Origin: an uncultured Paracoccaceae bacterium
Lineage (GTDB): Bacteria > Pseudomonadota > Alphaproteobacteria > Rhodobacterales > Rhodobacteraceae
Direction of reading: 5' to 3'
NCBI GenBank assembly: GCA_947501555.1
Contig: CANMWG010000001.1
Span: forward strand, 930,001-994,000
Length of the DNA stretch: 64,000 nt
Shown: piece by piece, positions 57,456 through 64,000 of the stretch
How positions within the stretch are numbered: the first letter of the stretch is position 1
Layout of the letters: the number at the start of each line of letters is the position of its first letter
Position numbers and translations under genes: made by a program
The notes under the pieces: generated by a model
Told to the model about the DNA's origin: nothing
What the model saw: the letters and a program-made list of their open reading frames with translations, nothing else
The model's database searches: none

Positions 57456-58888
57456 CACAAATCGCCCAATTTGGCCGCGTCAAAGCTTTGACCGGGCGTC
57501 CACGTTGCTTGTCCGCCCACATCGGTCACCTGTACGCCGGCGGCGTTCAGAATGTCACGCACTTGATCTGCACGTGCCCAGTCCTTGGCAGCACGCGCAG
57601 TCGCGCGCTCTGCCAACAACGCATCAACCCGCGCTGCGACCTCGGGTGCCACATCTGACCCGGCCTCGCCGCCGTCAAACATCGGGATGGCGGCCCAATC
57701 ATTCACAAGACCGAGCATCTCAAGCCCATGCGCGAACCCGGCAAGAGCCGCGGGCGTTTTGCCTTTGGCCAAGACATGCAATCGCGCCAAGGCACCAAAG
57801 GTGTTCAGGTCATTGGCCAAAACGCCCAGGAATTCAGAATCTGCTTCCCATTTCCCATCTGCCTGCAAGGCACGGATAAGGTCAGGTCCAAACCCGTGGC
57901 CATGAAGAATACCATACCACTTGCGCAAGGTACCTTCTGCCTCGACCCGACGGGCGTCGGTCCAATCCATTGTCTTGCCATAATGCGTGCCAAGCATGAC
58001 CAGCCGGATCACTTCGCCCGGGATACCCTGATCCAGCAAGTCCCTGACCGTAAAGAAATTACCCAAGGATTTGGACATTTTTTTGCCCTCGACCTGAAGC
58101 ATCTCGTTATGGATCCAATAGCGCGCGAATTCACCCGTTGGGTGGGCACAGGCCGATTGTGCGATCTCGTTCTCATGATGCGGAAACTGCAAGTCGTTGC
58201 CGCCACCATGAATATCGAACGTCTCACCCAGCAGATCATAGGCCATGGCCGAGCATTCGATATGCCAGCCCGGACGCCCATACCCCCACGGGCTGTCCCA
58301 TCCTGGCTGCCCATCGCCAGATGGTTTCCACAACACGAAGTCCATCGGATTACGCTTGTAAGGCGCGACCTCAACCCGAGCGCCTGCAATCATGTCGTCA
58401 ATAGACCGGCCCGATAGCGCACCATATGCACTGTAGCTTTCCACGGAAAACAGAGCATGCCCTTCAGCCGCATAGGCATGATCTTTGGCGATAAGATCTT
58501 GGATCATTGTGATCATCTGGGCGATGTAATCTGTCGCGCGCGGTTCGTGCGTGGGTCGCAGCGCCCCTAGCGCATCCATATCCGCGTGATACCAGCCAAT
58601 GGTTTCAGCCGTGACATCACCAATCGCGCGGCCCGTTTCTGCAGCGCGCGCGTTGATCTTGTCATCGACGTCCGTGAAATTGCGCACGTAAGTGACATGG
58701 TCTGAACCATAGATGTGTCGAAGCAGACGAAACAGCACGTCAAACAGCAATACATTCCGGGAATTGCCCAAGTGAGCGCGGTCGTAGACCGTTGGTCCGC
58801 AGAGGTACATGCGCACATTTGCAGGGTCGATAGGCACGAATTCCTCGCGTTTGCGGGTCTTCGTATTTTGGAGCCGGATAGTGGTCAT
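57455..58888 (-). CDS. cysS: Cysteinyl-tRNA synthetase
   Basis: 477 residues, class I synthetase. Zinc ligands and HIGH-like region: [21 protein letters not shown], then [48 protein letters not shown] and the KMSKS loop [15 protein letters not shown]. First gene of a pair with cimA. A distant inverted repeat CGGGTTGC / GCAACCCG (58904-58911, 58956-58963) lies in its leader. Confidence 0.97.
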   Translation of the reverse strand: MTTIRLQNTKTRKREEFVPIDPANVRMYLCGPTVYDRAHLGNSRNVLLFDVLFRLLRHIYGSDHVTYVRNFTDVDDKINARAAETGRAIGDVTAETIGWYHADMDALGALRPTHEPRATDYIAQMITMIQDLIAKDHAYAAEGHALFSVESYSAYGALSGRSIDDMIAGARVEVAPYKRNPMDFVLWKPSGDGQPGWDSPWGYGRPGWHIECSAMAYDLLGETFDIHGGGNDLQFPHHENEIAQSACAHPTGEFARYWIHNEMLQVEGKKMSKSLGNFFTVRDLLDQGIPGEVIRLVMLGTHYGKTMDWTDARRVEAEGTLRKWYGILHGHGFGPDLIRALQADGKWEADSEFLGVLANDLNTFGALARLHVLAKGKTPAALAGFAHGLEMLGLVNDWAAIPMFDGGEAGSDVAPEVAARVDALLAERATARAAKDWARADQVRDILNAAGVQVTDVGGQATWTPGQSFDAAKLGDL

Positions 58889-59033
58889 GTTGCCTCACGC
58901 GTACGGGTTGCGCCGCGGGCTTATCAAGTTCAGTTCTAATGTGAAACGTGAAAGAGCAACCCGCGACAGATGTCAGCAGATAATAATGCAGCAAATAATG
59001 GTGCAGGTGCTTTTCATGGCGGAAGAGTTAGCC

Positions 59034-59549
59034 TCAACCGTCCAGCATGTCCACCACTTTGATGATGGTATTGAGATTGCGGGCTGTGGTTTCCACCCCG
59101 ATCAGCCTGTCAAGCCGCGCCGCCAGCTTAGATCGGCCAATGCCATGTGGGGCCTGTAGCCAAACGGTTTTGCCCATCACAACGACCTCTTCCGTGGCGG
59201 TTTTCAGGGCGGTAATGGCCGTTCGATCAAGCACAGGCATATCATAGCACAAATAAGCATGCACGAGTTTGCCTTCATCCAGCGGAAACGGGCAACTGGC
59301 CAGCACGCCCCGCATCTGGGCTTGATCCAAGACCAATACCGGAACCTCAAAGCCGAATGTGGTCTTGATCGCTGCCTTCAATGCGACGGCGTGGTCTTCG
59401 CAGCTCTCGTCAGCCTCAAACAACAGATTGCCCGAGGCGATGTAGCTTTGCACCTGCGTTCCCGGACAAATTGCACGCAGTTTGGCCATTGGCACTTTGC
59501 GATGACCACCAACGTTGATGCCGCGCAGGAACGCCACGAATTTTGTCAT
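59034..59549 (-). CDS. DUF1697 family protein
   Basis: 171 residues. The family signature MTKFVAFLRGINVGGHRKVPMAKLR is at the N-terminus and SYIASGNLLFEAD follows; the fold has two similar alpha/beta halves. The start at 59549 follows AAGGTGG; a longer frame to 59621 would run into the divergent gene's promoter. No function is established for the family. Divergent from the MmcQ/YjbR gene, 36 bases apart. Confidence 0.9.
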   Translation of the reverse strand: MTKFVAFLRGINVGGHRKVPMAKLRAICPGTQVQSYIASGNLLFEADESCEDHAVALKAAIKTTFGFEVPVLVLDQAQMRGVLASCPFPLDEGKLVHAYLCYDMPVLDRTAITALKTATEEVVVMGKTVWLQAPHGIGRSKLAARLDRLIGVETTARNLNTIIKVVDMLDG

Positions 59550-59585
59550 CTTGCCACCTTGCCGTTCTCGCGGCATCTTAGCTTC

Positions 59586-59924
59586 ATGTCCCGTGATGTC
59601 ATCAATCAAATCTGTGCCCAAATGCCCGGTGCCCGCGCATCAGACCCGACGGTTGAGCTGGATAGCTGGAAAGTGGGTGACAAGATGTTCGCATGTTTTG
59701 GCGACCGGATCGAGGGCGTGTGCACGAAGACAGACAGTGTTGAGACAGCCCAGATGCTGATCGATGCCGGTGCAGCCACCAAAGCCCCCTATTTCCATAA
59801 AAGCTGGGTTCTAGTCAGTTTTGAAAGTGACGCAGACGAACTGCGCCACCGTTTGCAAACCTCCTACGACATCATCTTCAAAAGCCTGCCAAAGAAGGTT
59901 CAAGCAGAGATTTCTGTGGAATAA
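59586..59924 (+). CDS. MmcQ/YjbR family protein
   Basis: 112 residues. YjbR-fold features are MSRDVINQICAQMPGA, SWKVGDKMFACFG, TKAPYFHKSWVLVSF and a final helix with LQTSYDIIFKSLPKKVQ. The fold resembles small DNA-binding proteins, but a function is not proven. A longer upstream frame overlaps the opposite-strand DUF1697 gene and is not coding. Convergent with the VOC gene, three bases apart. Confidence 0.85.
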   Translation: MSRDVINQICAQMPGARASDPTVELDSWKVGDKMFACFGDRIEGVCTKTDSVETAQMLIDAGAATKAPYFHKSWVLVSFESDADELRHRLQTSYDIIFKSLPKKVQAEISVE

Positions 59925-59927
59925 ACC

Positions 59928-60314
59928 TCAATCGTAACTGATAACCTCAAACTCGATCCCATCCGCGTCGTTGAAGTAAAACCTGCGCCCGGGTTCATAG
60001 TCAGCATGGCTATGGGTCTCAAACCCGCGCGCCTTGACCCGTGCTTCCATCACATCCAGATCATCGACGACCACACCCACATGATTAAGACCCGCAACGC
60101 GGCTGTAGCTATCTTCGGCAGGCACTTGGTTGGCGGCGCCACCCGGTCCAGTGTAAAGTGCCAGATAGCTGGTGTCAGTACCCACGTGAACAGTAAAACC
60201 GCCATTCGTGGCGCTGCCTTCCCAGCGGGTTTTCCAGCCAAACAGGTCAGTCAGCATTGCAGCCGTCTTCTGCGGGTCGGGGACGGTGATATTCGCATGT
60301 TCCAAATAGGCCAT
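59928..60314 (-). CDS. Glyoxalase/bleomycin-resistance (VOC) family protein
   Basis: 128 residues, two beta-alpha-beta-beta-beta units of the vicinal oxygen chelate fold. EHANITVPDPQKTAAMLTDLFGWK opens the first; LNHVGVVVDDLDVMEARVKARGFE opens the second, which ends FYFNDADGIEFEVISYD. Likely metal ligands are His7, His78 and the C-terminal Glu (EFEVI). The substrate is unknown. It starts three bases after a 57-residue gene, which covers its ribosome site, so the two are probably coupled and under the SoxR-type promoter. Confidence 0.88.
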   Translation of the reverse strand: MAYLEHANITVPDPQKTAAMLTDLFGWKTRWEGSATNGGFTVHVGTDTSYLALYTGPGGAANQVPAEDSYSRVAGLNHVGVVVDDLDVMEARVKARGFETHSHADYEPGRRFYFNDADGIEFEVISYD

Positions 60315-60317
60315 AAG

Positions 60318-60491
60318 TTAGACGCCTTTCATCAACTTGATCAAACGTTGACCGACGAACGGGCGGCGGGGCGTGACCGGGATCTCAAAACATCCGCATT
60401 CCAGATCATGCCCCCAACCAAGGCCGTCGCGCTTCATTGCAGCGATGGCTTGTGAATCTGCACAGTATTTTTTCGTAGATCTCTGTCGCAT
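60318..60491 (-). CDS. 57-residue cysteine-containing protein of the SoxR divergon
   Basis: Small gene read by hand: MRQRSTKKYCADSQAIAAMK at the start, GWGHDLECGCFEIPVTP in the middle and GQRLIKLMKGV at the end. AAGGA lies 7 bases before the ATG at 60491. It has three cysteines, two of them as C-x-C, a basic N-terminus and no membrane segment. Family not recognised. The stop is 3 bases before the VOC gene start. It is the first gene after a MerR-type promoter facing soxR, so redox control is likely. A metal- or redox-sensing role through the C-x-C pair is speculation. Confidence 0.65.
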   Translation of the reverse strand: MRQRSTKKYCADSQAIAAMKRDGLGWGHDLECGCFEIPVTPRRPFVGQRLIKLMKGV

Positions 60492-60521
60492 AATTTTTCC
60501 TTTTCTTTTGTTCCTGCATCG

Positions 60522-60552
60522 TTTCTAATTTCTTAAGTTAACTTGAGATCAA
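60522..60552 (-). promoter_or_regulatory. SoxR-type promoter with SoxR box
   Basis: Minus-strand TTGATC (-35, 60547-60552) and TAGAAA (-10, 60522-60527) are separated by 19 bases, the long spacer that MerR-family activators require. The spacer region holds TCTTAAGTTAACTTGAGA (60531-60548), very close to the E. coli SoxR box with its AAGTTAACTT core. It drives the 57-residue gene and the VOC gene. Confidence 0.8.
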
Positions 60553-60562
60553 GAGGTTTTTT

Positions 60563-61006
60563 ATGGCCATGGGATTATCGATAGGCGACCTGGCTGATCG
60601 CACAGGGTTGGCCGTGTCGGCGATCCGGTTTTATGAGACGCATGACATCGTCAAACCCCTTCGAAACAAAGGGGGGCATCGTCGGTACGGCCGCGCAGAT
60701 ATTCGACGGCTGTCCTTTGTGATGGCGGCCCAAACACTTGGCTTTCCGCTCTCTGAAATTGCCGAACATCTACGTGCCCTGCCCGACCACAAAGCGCCAA
60801 CCAAGGCCGATTGGACCCGGATTAGCAAAACATTCCGCAAGAAAATCGACAACCGAATCGCCGCATTGGAGGAGCTGCGCGACAAGCTGGACGGCTGCAT
60901 TGGGTGCGGCTGTCTGAGCCTGAAATCATGTGCGTTGTACAACCCTGACGACGTGAAGTCTGAACAAGGCACGGGGCCACGGAACCTAACCCGTTTATCT
61001 GGTTGA
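60563..61006 (+). CDS. soxR: Redox-sensitive transcriptional activator SoxR
   Basis: 147 residues. The N-terminal MerR-type winged helix (LSIGDLADRTGLAVSAIRFYE...GGHRRYGRADIRRLSFV) is followed by a dimerisation helix and the 2Fe-2S motif C-x2-C-x-C-x5-C at Cys112, Cys115, Cys117 and Cys123, which defines SoxR within the MerR family. Redox-cycling compounds oxidise the cluster and switch on target promoters. The SoxR box lies just upstream in the shared region with the 57-residue/VOC operon, its likely target. Confidence 0.95.
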   Translation: MAMGLSIGDLADRTGLAVSAIRFYETHDIVKPLRNKGGHRRYGRADIRRLSFVMAAQTLGFPLSEIAEHLRALPDHKAPTKADWTRISKTFRKKIDNRIAALEELRDKLDGCIGCGCLSLKSCALYNPDDVKSEQGTGPRNLTRLSG

Positions 61007-61039
61007 CTTCGGCCAAGAAGTTCCGCTTCCCTCGCGCCC

Positions 61040-62215
61040 ATGAAACTCTCTGATCGTATCACAAACATCAATGGCGGCGGCTCGGACGGATGGGGTGTCT
61101 TTTACCGTGCCCGGCGCATGATCAATGCAGGCGTACCCGTGACCGAATTGACGATCGGTGAACACGATATTCGAACCCACGGCGATATTTTGGCAGCCAT
61201 GGATCGGTCGGCCACCGGCGGACATACAGGCTATGCAGAGGTGCCCGGCGTTGCGGATCTACGCAACAAAGTGGCCAAGCGCATCGCAGAACGGACCGGC
61301 GTGCCAACGACCCCGGATAACATTTTGATTACCCCCGGCGGCCAAGCAGGTCTGTTTGCCGCCCACCTTGCTGTTTGCAACGCGGGCGACAAAGCGCTGT
61401 TCATCGACCCGTTTTATGCCACCTACCCCGGCACTATCCGGTCTGTCGGTGCCAATCCCGTGTCCGTCTTGACCACCCCGGATAACGGGTTCCAGCCGGT
61501 AAAGTCCACTTTGGCCGACCACGCCGATGGAGCGACGTCATTGCTAATCAATACGCCCAACAACCCAACGGGTGCGGTCTACAACATGGGCACCCTGACA
61601 GGCATCGCCGCGGTGTGTCAGGACAATGATCTTTGGCTGATCTCGGATGAGGTGTATGACACCCAAGTCTGGGAAGGTACCCACATCAGCCCGCGCAGTT
61701 TGCCGGATATGGCCGAACGCACCCTTGTGGTCGGATCTATGTCCAAAAGCCACGCCATGACTGGCAGCAGGATTGGGTGGATCTGCGCACCCGAACCGAT
61801 TGTGGAACACTTGATCAATCTGGCCACTCATACGACCTATGGGGTTCCAGGCTTTGTGCAGGATGCGGCGATCTTTGCACTTGATCAGGGGCCTGCGTTC
61901 GAAGATGCGGTCGGTGCCCCCTTTGCCCGGCGGCGTGCCCTGACGCTCGACGCACTGCAAGGTCAAAACGTCGTCCGCCCCGTTCCGGTGCAAGGCGCGA
62001 TGTACGCAATGCTGGATATTCGGTCTACTGGGCTGGATGGTGAGACTTTTGCCAATGGTCTGCTGGATGCCGAAAATATCGCCGTGATGCCGGGCGAGAG
62101 CTTTGGAAAAGCTGCAGCAGGTCATGTCCGTGTCGCGATGACAGTTGATGATGACAGCTACGTCGCAGCGCTTGATCGGCTGGTTGCCTTCGCCAAAGCT
62201 CAAGTTTCGGAATAG
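61040..62215 (+). CDS. PLP-dependent class I/II aminotransferase
   Basis: 391 residues, fold type I. Features: GYAEVPGVADLRNKVAKR, the LINTPNNPTGAVYN motif, ISDEVYDTQVWEG and the PLP lysine Lys236 in VGSMSKSHAMTGSRIGW. The overall pattern is like arginine-pyruvate (AruH) or aspartate transaminases; the substrate cannot be fixed. It begins 33 bases after soxR on the same strand and might be read from its promoter. Confidence 0.88.
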   Translation: MKLSDRITNINGGGSDGWGVFYRARRMINAGVPVTELTIGEHDIRTHGDILAAMDRSATGGHTGYAEVPGVADLRNKVAKRIAERTGVPTTPDNILITPGGQAGLFAAHLAVCNAGDKALFIDPFYATYPGTIRSVGANPVSVLTTPDNGFQPVKSTLADHADGATSLLINTPNNPTGAVYNMGTLTGIAAVCQDNDLWLISDEVYDTQVWEGTHISPRSLPDMAERTLVVGSMSKSHAMTGSRIGWICAPEPIVEHLINLATHTTYGVPGFVQDAAIFALDQGPAFEDAVGAPFARRRALTLDALQGQNVVRPVPVQGAMYAMLDIRSTGLDGETFANGLLDAENIAVMPGESFGKAAAGHVRVAMTVDDDSYVAALDRLVAFAKAQVSE

Positions 62216-62265
62216 ACGCCCGATTTCAGGCGGCATGGGCCGCGGGAATCGCCTAGTGTCTGATC

Positions 62266-63339
62266 ATGTTGTTTGATCTTCCTTCCGATACCGTCCTCTA
62301 CGAGGCATTAATCAAGCGCGATCCGTGTTTTGATGGGCACGCCTTTGTCGGCGTCACCTCAACAGGGGTGTTTTGCCGTCTGACCTGCCCTGCGCGCAAA
62401 CCCAAACGTGAAAACTGCCGGTTCTTTGGACAAGTGGCATCAGCGATCGAGGCCGGGTTTCGCCCTTGCAAACGTTGCCACCCTTTGGCCCCTGCCGCCG
62501 CGGCTGACCCGAGCATTCAAATTTTGCTGGCCGCTTTGGACAAAAAGCCCACCTATCGGTGGGGCGAAACGGACGTTGCGAATTTGGGGCTTGATCCGTC
62601 AACCGTTCGCCGCAGTTTCAAGAGACAATTTGGCATGACTTTCCTTGAAATGGCCCGGCAACGGCGGCTCGCTCATGGCTTTAGCGCGCTGAGCGAAGGC
62701 AAAGTCATTGATGCGCAGCTTGAGGCCGGGTTTGATAGCCCTGCCGCCTTCCGCACGGCCTTTGCCAAGCTTCTCGGGGCGGCACCCGATCAATTTCGCA
62801 CCGACGCAATGCTGCGTGCCAGTCCCATTGAGACCCCCATCGGCACAATGATTGCCGTCAGTGACGACACAGCTCTGCATTTGCTTGAGTTTGCAGATCG
62901 CAAGGCGCTTCCGGCTGAGCTGAAACGGCTCAGTAAAATGACGAAAGGCAGTATCGGTGTTGGGGATACCAGTGTCACCAAGGCGCTTAGCCAAGAATTA
63001 TGCGATTACTTTGAAGGCAAAGATGACACCTTCAAAACACCACTGGTCATGCATGGAACCCCCTTCACCCGGCAAGTCTGGACCGCATTGCGCGCTATCC
63101 CGGCAGGCCAAACTCGCAGTTACAGCGCCTTGGCCCAAAGCATCGACGCGCCCACCGCAACCCGCGCGGTGGCACGGGCCAATGGCGCAAACCAAATCGC
63201 CATTCTGATCCCCTGCCACCGCGTGATTGGCGCAGATGGAACCCTTACGGGTTACGGCGGCGGGTTGTGGCGCAAACAACGTCTGATCGAACTTGAACAG
63301 CACTACGCACAAAGGAGGCACCATGCCACATCCCGCTGA
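62266..63339 (+). CDS. ada: Bifunctional Ada: transcriptional activator and O6-alkylguanine-DNA methyltransferase
   Basis: 357 residues. The N-terminal zinc domain has Cys37, Cys41, Cys68 and Cys71 (GVFCRLTCPARKPKREN...RPCKRC), with Cys37 expected to accept methyl from phosphotriesters. An AraC-type helix-turn-helix follows (about 85-185), then the MGMT domain with active Cys317 in ILIPCHRVIG. A self-repairing sensor of DNA methylation damage. Its last codons overlap the next gene, so they form an operon. Confidence 0.95.
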   Translation: MLFDLPSDTVLYEALIKRDPCFDGHAFVGVTSTGVFCRLTCPARKPKRENCRFFGQVASAIEAGFRPCKRCHPLAPAAAADPSIQILLAALDKKPTYRWGETDVANLGLDPSTVRRSFKRQFGMTFLEMARQRRLAHGFSALSEGKVIDAQLEAGFDSPAAFRTAFAKLLGAAPDQFRTDAMLRASPIETPIGTMIAVSDDTALHLLEFADRKALPAELKRLSKMTKGSIGVGDTSVTKALSQELCDYFEGKDDTFKTPLVMHGTPFTRQVWTALRAIPAGQTRSYSALAQSIDAPTATRAVARANGANQIAILIPCHRVIGADGTLTGYGGGLWRKQRLIELEQHYAQRRHHATSR

Positions 63340-64000
63340 GACATTCCGCGCGCTGCACCAAAAAGGCGACCCACTGTTGATGGTCAACATTTGGGACTGC
63401 GGATCGACAAAAATGATGCAAGCCATGGGGGCCAAGGCGCTCGCGACCTCTTCTTCGGCGCATGCATTCACCTTGGGCCGTCCCGATGGTGGCACAATCA
63501 CCCGCGACGAAGCATTGGCACATGCCCAAGACATCCTGTCGGTCGCGAAGGTGCCAGTCCAAGGTGATTTCGAGAATGGGTTTGGAGATACCCCAGAGAT
63601 TTGCGCAGAAACTGTGCGATTGGCTGCAGAGGTTGGCTTGGCCGGCATCTGCATCGAAGACATCGCCCTACCGACGCACGAAGCCTATGCCTTCGATCTA
63701 GCAGTCGAACGGATCAAAGCCTCCGTGGCTGCGGCGCGCGACCTACCCAACGACTTTGTATTGACCGCCCGGGCCGATGGGATCTTGCGCGGCCAATACG
63801 GCACAGATGAAGCCATCCAGCGATTGCAAGCCTTTGAGGCCGCAGGGGCGGACTGTCTCTTTGCTCCTATGCCCCCGGATATGGATGCATTGGCCAAAAT
63901 TTGTGCGACAACAAAGGCGCCCGTGAACGCGATTGTGGCTGGACAATTCACAAAGCAGGCTGTGGTTGATTTTGCACATCTCGGCGTTGGCCGGTTGTCG
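63323..64000 (+). CDS. Isocitrate lyase/phosphoenolpyruvate mutase family protein, 5' part
   Basis: 226 residues to the window edge; the gene continues beyond. ATG 63323 follows AGGAGG and lies inside the end of ada. The TIM-barrel pattern MVNIWDCGSTKMMQAMGAKALATSSSA, VQGDFENGFGD (metal-binding Asp/Glu), ICIEDIAL and LTARADGI is that of the ICL/PEPM superfamily, closest in kind to the uncharacterised branch often placed beside ada. Lyase activity on a 2-hydroxy- or oxo-acid is possible; the true substrate is unknown. Confidence 0.85.
   Translation, partial: MPHPAETFRALHQKGDPLLMVNIWDCGSTKMMQAMGAKALATSSSAHAFTLGRPDGGTITRDEALAHAQDILSVAKVPVQGDFENGFGDTPEICAETVRLAAEVGLAGICIEDIALPTHEAYAFDLAVERIKASVAAARDLPNDFVLTARADGILRGQYGTDEAIQRLQAFEAAGADCLFAPMPPDMDALAKICATTKAPVNAIVAGQFTKQAVVDFAHLGVGRLS

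Noticed and set aside
58904-58963. CGGGTTGC/GCAACCCG in the cysS leader as an attenuator
   Set aside because: The 8-base arms are 44 bases apart with no T-run or leader peptide; likely chance.
59259-59585. Upstream extension of the MmcQ/YjbR gene
   Set aside because: It runs antisense through the DUF1697 gene, whose start and ribosome site are clear.

Overview
The window looks like chromosome of an alphaproteobacterium of the Rhodobacteraceae (Roseobacter group). Five things point there: a CckA-type hybrid kinase, an SOS box of the form GAAC-N7-GAAC before recA, an Agl-type alpha-glucoside operon, a methionine synthase that appears to be split into separate proteins, and typical local gene pairs (alaS beside recA; a 'virulence factor' domain protein beside a methylenetetrahydrofolate reductase). 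No phage, plasmid, CRISPR or defence genes were seen. Genes are tightly packed and mostly housekeeping. Many neighbours overlap by the 4 bases ATGA.

Layout. 1-8 kb: 3' end of icd, a TbpB-like surface lipoprotein, typA, DUF1330 gene, alaS, SOS-controlled recA. 8-15.4 kb: sulfotransferase-like protein, alpha/beta hydrolase, glycerol catabolism (glpK, glpD, divergent glpR), rlmE-ppx. 15.6-18 kb: one-carbon cluster (virulence-factor-domain protein, MTHFR, pterin-binding methyltransferase). 18-28.2 kb: alpha-glucoside system aglEFGAK (minus strand) facing aglR, a GH1 beta-glucosidase and glucokinase (plus strand), with two AAAGCGCTTT operators between. 28.2-35.2 kb: cckA, rsmB, an orphan envelope protein, guaB, a membrane protein. 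35.4-38.8 kb: a RamA-like corrinoid activator and a cyclopropane fatty acid synthase. 39-42 kb: orphan secreted or membrane-anchored proteins around tRNA-Gly(CCC), a Rid protein, and an A24 peptidase homologue lacking both catalytic aspartates. 42-45.8 kb: zwf-pgl-pgi. 46-54.8 kb: HNH protein, degenerate GGDEF protein, esterase, AlkA-like glycosylase, cobK and cbiD (minus), cobA and cobB (plus), an MFS transporter and a HExxH protein. 54.77-55.03 kb: a MITE-like element. 55-64 kb: squalene/phytoene synthase-like protein, cimA, cysS, small genes, a SoxR divergon, an aminotransferase, ada, and a partial isocitrate lyase/PEP mutase family gene.

How the genes work together. Sugar uptake by Agl, hydrolysis by AglA and the beta-glucosidase, and phosphorylation by Glk give glucose-6-phosphate, which Zwf and Pgl convert to 6-phosphogluconate. 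MTHFR, the pterin-binding methyltransferase, the RamA-like reactivase and the B12 genes fit one theme, B12-dependent methionine synthesis, although they sit at three loci.

Most notable: (1) a SoxR-controlled divergent promoter with the 19-base spacer typical of MerR-family targets, driving an unrecognised 57-residue protein coupled to a VOC-fold gene; (2) the split methionine synthase parts; (3) a 266-base element whose 33-base terminal repeats supply the TAG stop codons of both flanking genes; (4) two apparent pseudo-enzymes (A24 peptidase, GGDEF); (5) three exact TGTACG repeats at 11-base intervals upstream of pgl; (6) a recurrent twin-hairpin architecture at convergent gene ends.
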